Shown here: positions 56,459 through 60,031 of the stretch, piece by piece
How positions within the stretch are numbered: position 1 is the stretch's first letter
Layout of the letters: every line of letters begins with the position of its first letter
Source: Myxococcota bacterium
Lineage (GTDB): Bacteria; Myxococcota_A; UBA9160; UBA6930
Direction: 5' to 3'
NCBI GenBank assembly: GCA_030065975.1
Contig: JASJCN010000005.1
Coordinates: forward strand, 1-60,031
DNA: 60,031 nucleotides
Notes under the pieces: generated by a model
The model's input: the letters and a program-made list of their open reading frames with translations, nothing else
What the model was told of the DNA's origin: nothing
Database searches by the model: none
Made by a program: the position numbers and the translations under genes

Positions 56459-57058
56459 GTGGATGCAACGCGAGCCGAGCTCGGGAGCTCACGCTGGCAC
56501 GGCCTGAAAGGGCTGCTGCTGGGTCGTCGCCGCACGATCGTCGTGGACTCCCGCTATCAACGCCGGGTGGCCGGCACGGCGGCCGGGTTGATGGGCCTCG
56601 GCTGCGCTGCCTTCGTGGGCGCCCTCTACGCCGAGACGGCGAACATTCGCAGCGCCCTCGCGCGGGATCCGAACCTGGTCGAAGCCATCGAAGGCGGCCT
56701 CGGACTTCCCGCGCTGACCCTGGCCCTCGTGGCCGCCGCGCTGTGCGCCAGCATCTACGTCTTCATGCTGGTGGAGACCCATCGCACGGCGGGGGCCGCC
56801 GTGGCTCTCGAGAGGCTGGTCCAGGCGCTCGCCGACGGTCGCTACGCGGCCCGCACGGAGCTGCGCAAGGGAGACCGCCTCGGCCAGCTGAAGTACGCGC
56901 TCGATCAGCTGGGCCACTCGCTCCAGCGCCGCGTGGAGTCCGACGCCCAGGCGATCGATGCGCTGGCCGAGCGGCTCGACGACGAGAAGGATGGCCCGAT
57001 TCAGGCCAGCGAGCTTCGCGACCTCGCTCAGCGCCTGCGGGAGCGCGTGAGGAGCTGA
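56459..57058 (+). CDS. Two-pass membrane protein with HAMP-like domain and no output domain
   Basis: The product, about 199 aa, has two hydrophobic spans (about 37-56 and 83-106 from this start) separated by a short external loop. A HAMP-like linker follows (ALERLVQALADGRYAAR, DRLGQLKYALDQLGHSL), then an acidic coiled-coil tail. Histidine kinase, methyl-accepting or cyclase domains are missing, so it may relay a signal by helix motion or be only structural. The GTG at 56459 is chosen because AAGGAAG (56446-56452) lies 6 nt upstream; a GTG at 56417 and an ATG at 56423 are in frame further up, without clear ribosome binding sites. Confidence 0.7.
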   Translation: MDATRAELGSSRWHGLKGLLLGRRRTIVVDSRYQRRVAGTAAGLMGLGCAAFVGALYAETANIRSALARDPNLVEAIEGGLGLPALTLALVAAALCASIYVFMLVETHRTAGAAVALERLVQALADGRYAARTELRKGDRLGQLKYALDQLGHSLQRRVESDAQAIDALAERLDDEKDGPIQASELRDLAQRLRERVRS

Positions 57059-57148
57059 CCCCACGCGAGCGGGCGCGTCGCCCGGGCCCCGCGGCCCTCC
57101 GGTCGGGTTGCCCTATCCTGCTCCTCCATCCTGGTGGTCGGAGGACAC

Positions 57149-58399
57149 GTGCGCGTCGGAGAGATCCGCCATCCCGAGCGGAGTGCCAACGGCAAGCCCC
57201 TTTCCGGGGTGCGCATCCTGGCCGCCGAGCAGATGCAGGCCCTGCCCTACGCCACCCAGCTCATGGCGCACCTGGGCGCCGAGGTGGTGAAGATCGAGCA
57301 CCCAGAGCGAGGCGACACCGGCCGCGCTTCGCGCCCCGCGCTCACCGACGAAAGCGGGCGCAGCGTGGGCGCCACCTTCCTGCGCAACAACCTGGGCAAG
57401 CGCAGCCTCGCCATCGACCTGAAGCGGCCGGAGGGGGCGTCGCTCTTCCGCAAGCTGGTGCCCCGCTTCGACGTGGTGGCCGAGAACATGAAGGCGGGGA
57501 GCATGGAGCGGCTGGGGCTCGGCTACGAGGACCTCATGCCCCTGCACGAGCGGCTGGTCTACGTGTCGCTCTCGGGCTTCGGCAACCTGACCGACTCGCC
57601 CTACAAGCACTGGCCCGCCTACGCCCCGGTGGCCGAGGCCATGGGCGGGCTCTACGAGCCGAACAAGAAGCCGGGGCAGCCGCCGCCGGTGGTGGTCGCA
57701 GGCGCTCTCGGCGACAACGCGAGCGCCCTGTTCGCGGTGATCGGGACCCTCGCGGCGCTCCGCCAGCGCGACGCGACCGGGCGCGGACAGCAGGTCGACG
57801 TCGCCATGTACGACTCGATGATCGCGATGACCGACATGGTGCCCTTCCTCTGGTCCATGGGCGCGCCGGCCCACATGGCGGCCTCGGGAACGACGGCGCT
57901 CGTCGGGGCGTTCCAGGCGCGGGATGGACACTTCGTGGTGGCGGTCTTCCGCGAGCACCACTTCGAGCGGCTGGTGCACCTGATCGGGCACCCGGAGTGG
58001 CTCGAGGACGAGCGCTTCGCCACCCGCGAGGGCTGGGCGCGCGAGACCGAGGGCGTGATCCGACCCGCCCTCGAGGCCTGGGCCGCGGACAAGACCAAGC
58101 TCGAGGCCGCCGGGCTGCTCTGCGCCGAGGGGATCGTCGCCGGGCCGAGCAACCTCGCCGAGGACATCCACGCGGATCCCCACGTCGCGATGCGCGACAT
58201 GCTGATCGAGGTGCCCCGCCCCGACGCCGAGCGGCCCTTCCTGGTGGTCGGCAATCCGGTGAAGCTCTCCGCCGCCTCCGAGGGGCCGCTCTCGAGCTTC
58301 CCCGGTCTGGGCGAGCACACGGGGGAGGTGCTGCAGCAGGAGCTCGCCCTGTCGGACGACGACCTCGCGACGCTGCGGCGGGAGCGCGTGATCGGATGA
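57149..58399 (+). CDS. Family III (CaiB/BaiF-type) CoA-transferase
   Basis: This protein, about 416 aa, transfers CoA between carboxylic acids through the conserved active-site Asp (Asp189 in AGALGDNASALFAV). Family features include VRILAAEQMQALPYATQLMA, HLGAEVVKIEHPERGD, FLRNNLGKRSLAIDLK, VDVAMYDSMIAM and GPSNLAEDIHADPHV. GGAGGA lies just before the GTG at 57149, although the spacing is short; the GTG at 57134 is an alternative. The gene overlaps the next one by ATGA, so it is the first gene of a coupled operon with an SDR, an isochorismatase-fold protein and a NUDIX gene. Confidence 0.9.
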   Translation: MRVGEIRHPERSANGKPLSGVRILAAEQMQALPYATQLMAHLGAEVVKIEHPERGDTGRASRPALTDESGRSVGATFLRNNLGKRSLAIDLKRPEGASLFRKLVPRFDVVAENMKAGSMERLGLGYEDLMPLHERLVYVSLSGFGNLTDSPYKHWPAYAPVAEAMGGLYEPNKKPGQPPPVVVAGALGDNASALFAVIGTLAALRQRDATGRGQQVDVAMYDSMIAMTDMVPFLWSMGAPAHMAASGTTALVGAFQARDGHFVVAVFREHHFERLVHLIGHPEWLEDERFATREGWARETEGVIRPALEAWAADKTKLEAAGLLCAEGIVAGPSNLAEDIHADPHVAMRDMLIEVPRPDAERPFLVVGNPVKLSAASEGPLSSFPGLGEHTGEVLQQELALSDDDLATLRRERVIG

Positions 58400-59184
58400 G
58401 CGGCCCGGGCTTCTCTCTCGAAGGGCGCGTCGCGGTGGTCACGGGCGCCGCCAGCGGCATCGGCCGGGCGACGGCCTGGACCCTGGCGGGTGCCGGAGCG
58501 AAGGTGGCGCTCGCGGATCTCGACCTTGCGGGGCTCGAGGAGACCCGCGGCCCCCTCTCCTCCGACGTCGTTCACACCGGGGCGCTCGACGTGTCGAAGG
58601 CCGACGACGTCGAGGCGTTCTTCGACGGGGCCGAGGAGGCGCTCGGACCGATCGACGTGGTGGCCAACGTCGCCGGCGTCCTCGCCTACGCGCCCCTGGT
58701 CGAGCTCGAGGCCGAAGCCCTCGACCGGGTGCTCGCGGTGAACCTGAAGGGCGTGCTCTTCGGCTGCCAGTCGGCCGTTCGGCGCATGCGACCGCGCAAG
58801 CGCGGCGCCATCGTGAACGTGGCGTCGTCCGCCGCGTTCACCGCCTATCCGTCGCTCGGGGCCTACAGCATGTCGAAGGCCGCGGTGGTCAAGCTCACCC
58901 AGGTGCTGGCCATGGAGGTCGCCGACGCGGGCATCCGGGTGAACGCGGTGGCGCCCGGAGCGATCGACACGCCGATGGCCGGCCAGCGCTTCCGCGAGCC
59001 CGACGGCAGCATGACCGCCGAGAATCGCGAGCGCATGCTCGAGTTCGTGCGCCAGAGCAATCCCCTCGGCGTGGAGGGCTGGCCCGAGGACGTGGCCTAC
59101 GCGATCCAGTACCTCGCCTCCGACGCGGCCCGCTACATCACGGGCCAGGTGATCCACCCGAACGGCGGCACCCCGCTGGTCTAG
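58396..59184 (+). CDS. Short-chain dehydrogenase/reductase
   Basis: This 262-aa classical SDR has the NAD(P)-binding TGAASGIGR (16-24), NVAG (91-94), and the catalytic tetrad Asn116, Ser144/145, Tyr157 and Lys161 (YSMSK). The C-terminus YITGQVIHPNGGTPLV is standard for the family. Asp41 after the second strand (LADLDLAG) suggests NAD rather than NADP. It begins within the stop of the CoA-transferase (ATGA), so translation is coupled, and it probably oxidises a hydroxyacyl-CoA or alcohol in the same pathway. Confidence 0.92.
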   Translation: MSGPGFSLEGRVAVVTGAASGIGRATAWTLAGAGAKVALADLDLAGLEETRGPLSSDVVHTGALDVSKADDVEAFFDGAEEALGPIDVVANVAGVLAYAPLVELEAEALDRVLAVNLKGVLFGCQSAVRRMRPRKRGAIVNVASSAAFTAYPSLGAYSMSKAAVVKLTQVLAMEVADAGIRVNAVAPGAIDTPMAGQRFREPDGSMTAENRERMLEFVRQSNPLGVEGWPEDVAYAIQYLASDAARYITGQVIHPNGGTPLV

Positions 59185-59192
59185 GAGTCCCG

Positions 59193-59810
59193 GTGGCACG
59201 AGACCTCTCGCAGCTCGCCCATCCCTCGCACACGGCGCTGGTCACGTCGGAGATCCAGCGCGGCGTCGCCGGCGATCTCTCCCAGCTCCCCGAGCTCGCG
59301 AAGCATGCGGCAAAGGCGCTCCCGCGGATCGACGCGCTGGCGCGCGCGGCCCGCGCCGCCGGCATCCCGGTGATCCACTGCACCGCCGAGCGCCGCGCCG
59401 ACGGCAAGGGCGCCAACCAGAACGCGCGGATCTTCCAGTACATGAGCCGCGCCGAGCTGAAGCTCCTGCCGGGCTCCGAAGCGGCCGCCATCGTGCCGGA
59501 GGTCGAGGTCGATCCCTCCGATCTGGTGATGCCGAGGCTCCACGGGCTCTCGCCCTTCCAGGGAACCGAGCTCGACTTCGTGCTGCGCAATCTCGGCGTG
59601 ACGACCCTCGTCGGGACCGGCGTGTCGATCAACGTGGCGCTCCAGGCCCTGGCCTACGACGCGGTGAACGCCGGCTACCAGGTGATCCTCCCGCGCGACG
59701 CCGTGGCCGGCTTCCCCGCCGAGTACGTGGAGGCCGTCTTCGCGCACTCGCTCGGCGCCGTGGCGACGCTCCCGCAGAGCGCCGAGCTGATCGACGCGTG
59801 GAGCCGCTGA
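59193..59810 (+). CDS. Isochorismatase-fold protein lacking the catalytic triad
   Basis: This 205-aa protein follows the isochorismatase-like hydrolase fold along its whole length, but each catalytic position is changed. The DxQ Asp is Glu20 (TSEIQRG), the Lys is Arg115 (MPRLHGLSPFQGTEL), and the nucleophilic Cys is Ala149 (GTGVSINVALQAL). It therefore cannot use the usual Cys chemistry and may be a binding or regulatory pseudoenzyme. The GTG at 59193 has AGGAG 5 nt upstream. It sits 8 bp after the SDR and overlaps the NUDIX start by one base (TGATG). Confidence 0.87.
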   Translation: MARDLSQLAHPSHTALVTSEIQRGVAGDLSQLPELAKHAAKALPRIDALARAARAAGIPVIHCTAERRADGKGANQNARIFQYMSRAELKLLPGSEAAAIVPEVEVDPSDLVMPRLHGLSPFQGTELDFVLRNLGVTTLVGTGVSINVALQALAYDAVNAGYQVILPRDAVAGFPAEYVEAVFAHSLGAVATLPQSAELIDAWSR

Positions 59811-60031
59811 TGGCCGAGGTGCCCAAGCCCTCCGCCACCGTCGTGCTGGTTCGCGACGCGCAGGCGCGGCTCGAGCTCCTGCTGCTGCAACGGGCGGCGC
59901 GCAATCCCGTAAAGCCCGGCCTCCTCGTGGGTCTCGCGCACGGCAGCGCGCAGCGCACCGACGCGTTCGTCGGCCGCGTCGTGCTCGTGGGACTCGACCT
60001 TCCCACCCGGGAAGACCCACATGCCGGGCTT
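59810..60031 (+). pseudogene. NUDIX hydrolase gene, broken by a terminal inversion and cut by the window end
   Basis: The N-terminus from the ATG at 59810 (PSATVVLVRDAQARLELLLL, then QRAARNPVKPG) is a typical NUDIX beginning. After base 59920 the plus strand turns to nonsense, while the minus strand of the last about 100 bases reads MWVFPGGKVES followed by ALRAAVRETHEEAGL, the NUDIX box. Reversing 59921-60022 restores a continuous in-frame NUDIX protein. The gene is thus probably intact in the organism, with the inversion arising at the contig end. It would hydrolyse a nucleoside diphosphate derivative such as a CoA or NAD analogue. Confidence 0.75.
59912..60031. repeat. 9-bp inverted repeats bounding an inverted 102-bp segment
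   Basis: AAGCCCGGC at 59912-59920 and GCCGGGCTT at 60023-60031 are exact inverted copies. The segment between them is flipped relative to the NUDIX reading frame, and the window ends exactly at the outer edge of the second copy. Confidence 0.8.

Noticed and set aside
57059..57148. TATCCT near 57113 as a promoter for the CoA-transferase operon
   Set aside because: No acceptable -35 could be found at the right distance.
59181..60020. A 279-codon minus-strand frame overlapping the isochorismatase-like and NUDIX genes
   Set aside because: Only its first residues match a NUDIX box, and these come from the inverted end segment; the rest is antisense.

Overview
The window reads as one end of a contig from a GC-rich (about 70% by eye) Gram-negative bacterium. 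The signs are lipoprotein and Sec signal peptides, a PEP-CTERM sorting tail, GGAGG-type ribosome binding sites, frequent GTG starts and a selenoprotein. The abundance of acyl-CoA genes and giant secreted Ig-like proteins resembles deltaproteobacterial-grade lineages (Myxococcota or Binatota type). That placement is an inference; no rRNA or other marker gene is present.

Region 1 (1-10.5 kb) is lipid or steroid-type acyl-CoA catabolism. It holds a 5'-truncated cysteine-less SCP2-type thiolase, two acyl-CoA synthetases, four acyl-CoA dehydrogenases (two of them an adjacent large/small pair) and an HTTM membrane protein. A perfect palindrome of the PsrA type (GAAAC-N2-GTTTC) sits between the divergent dehydrogenase and synthetase at 6.5 kb and probably controls this fatty-acid block.

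Region 2 (10.5-20 kb) is mixed. It includes a TPR/TatT-like exported protein and a membrane-anchored peroxiredoxin/thioredoxin-fold protein whose catalytic Cys codon is TGA, followed by a good SECIS-like hairpin, so it is probably a selenoprotein. It also has an ankyrin protein and a VOC plus PPOX-ferredoxin reductase operon divergent from a LysR regulator with an apparent CTG start. Last is a large lipoprotein with a LamG-like domain and one CXXCH, behind a promoter whose spacer contains a 14-bp palindrome.

Region 3 (20-53 kb) is the most unusual part. Two about 1000-aa regulators (OmpR-type winged helix + ATPase + TPR) face each other tail to tail. Divergent from the second is a four-gene exported locus: a small cohesin-like protein with PEP-CTERM tail, a 4334-aa protein with two dockerin-like repeats and an intact internal subtilisin-like protease, a 3844-aa Ig/carboxypeptidase-regulatory-like stalk protein translationally coupled to it, and a Gly-rich exported protein. 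This looks like a self-processing surface assembly held by cohesin-dockerin contacts; the model is inferred from sequence only.

Region 4 (53-60 kb) has a ClpP-family protease, an exported PHP/CehA-like metallohydrolase, a HAMP-containing membrane protein, and an operon of a family III CoA-transferase, an SDR, an isochorismatase-fold protein lacking all three catalytic residues, and a NUDIX gene. The NUDIX gene is broken at the very end because the last about 100 bases are inverted between 9-bp inverted repeats, most likely a contig-end chimera. I saw no tRNA, rRNA, CRISPR, insertion sequence or origin.
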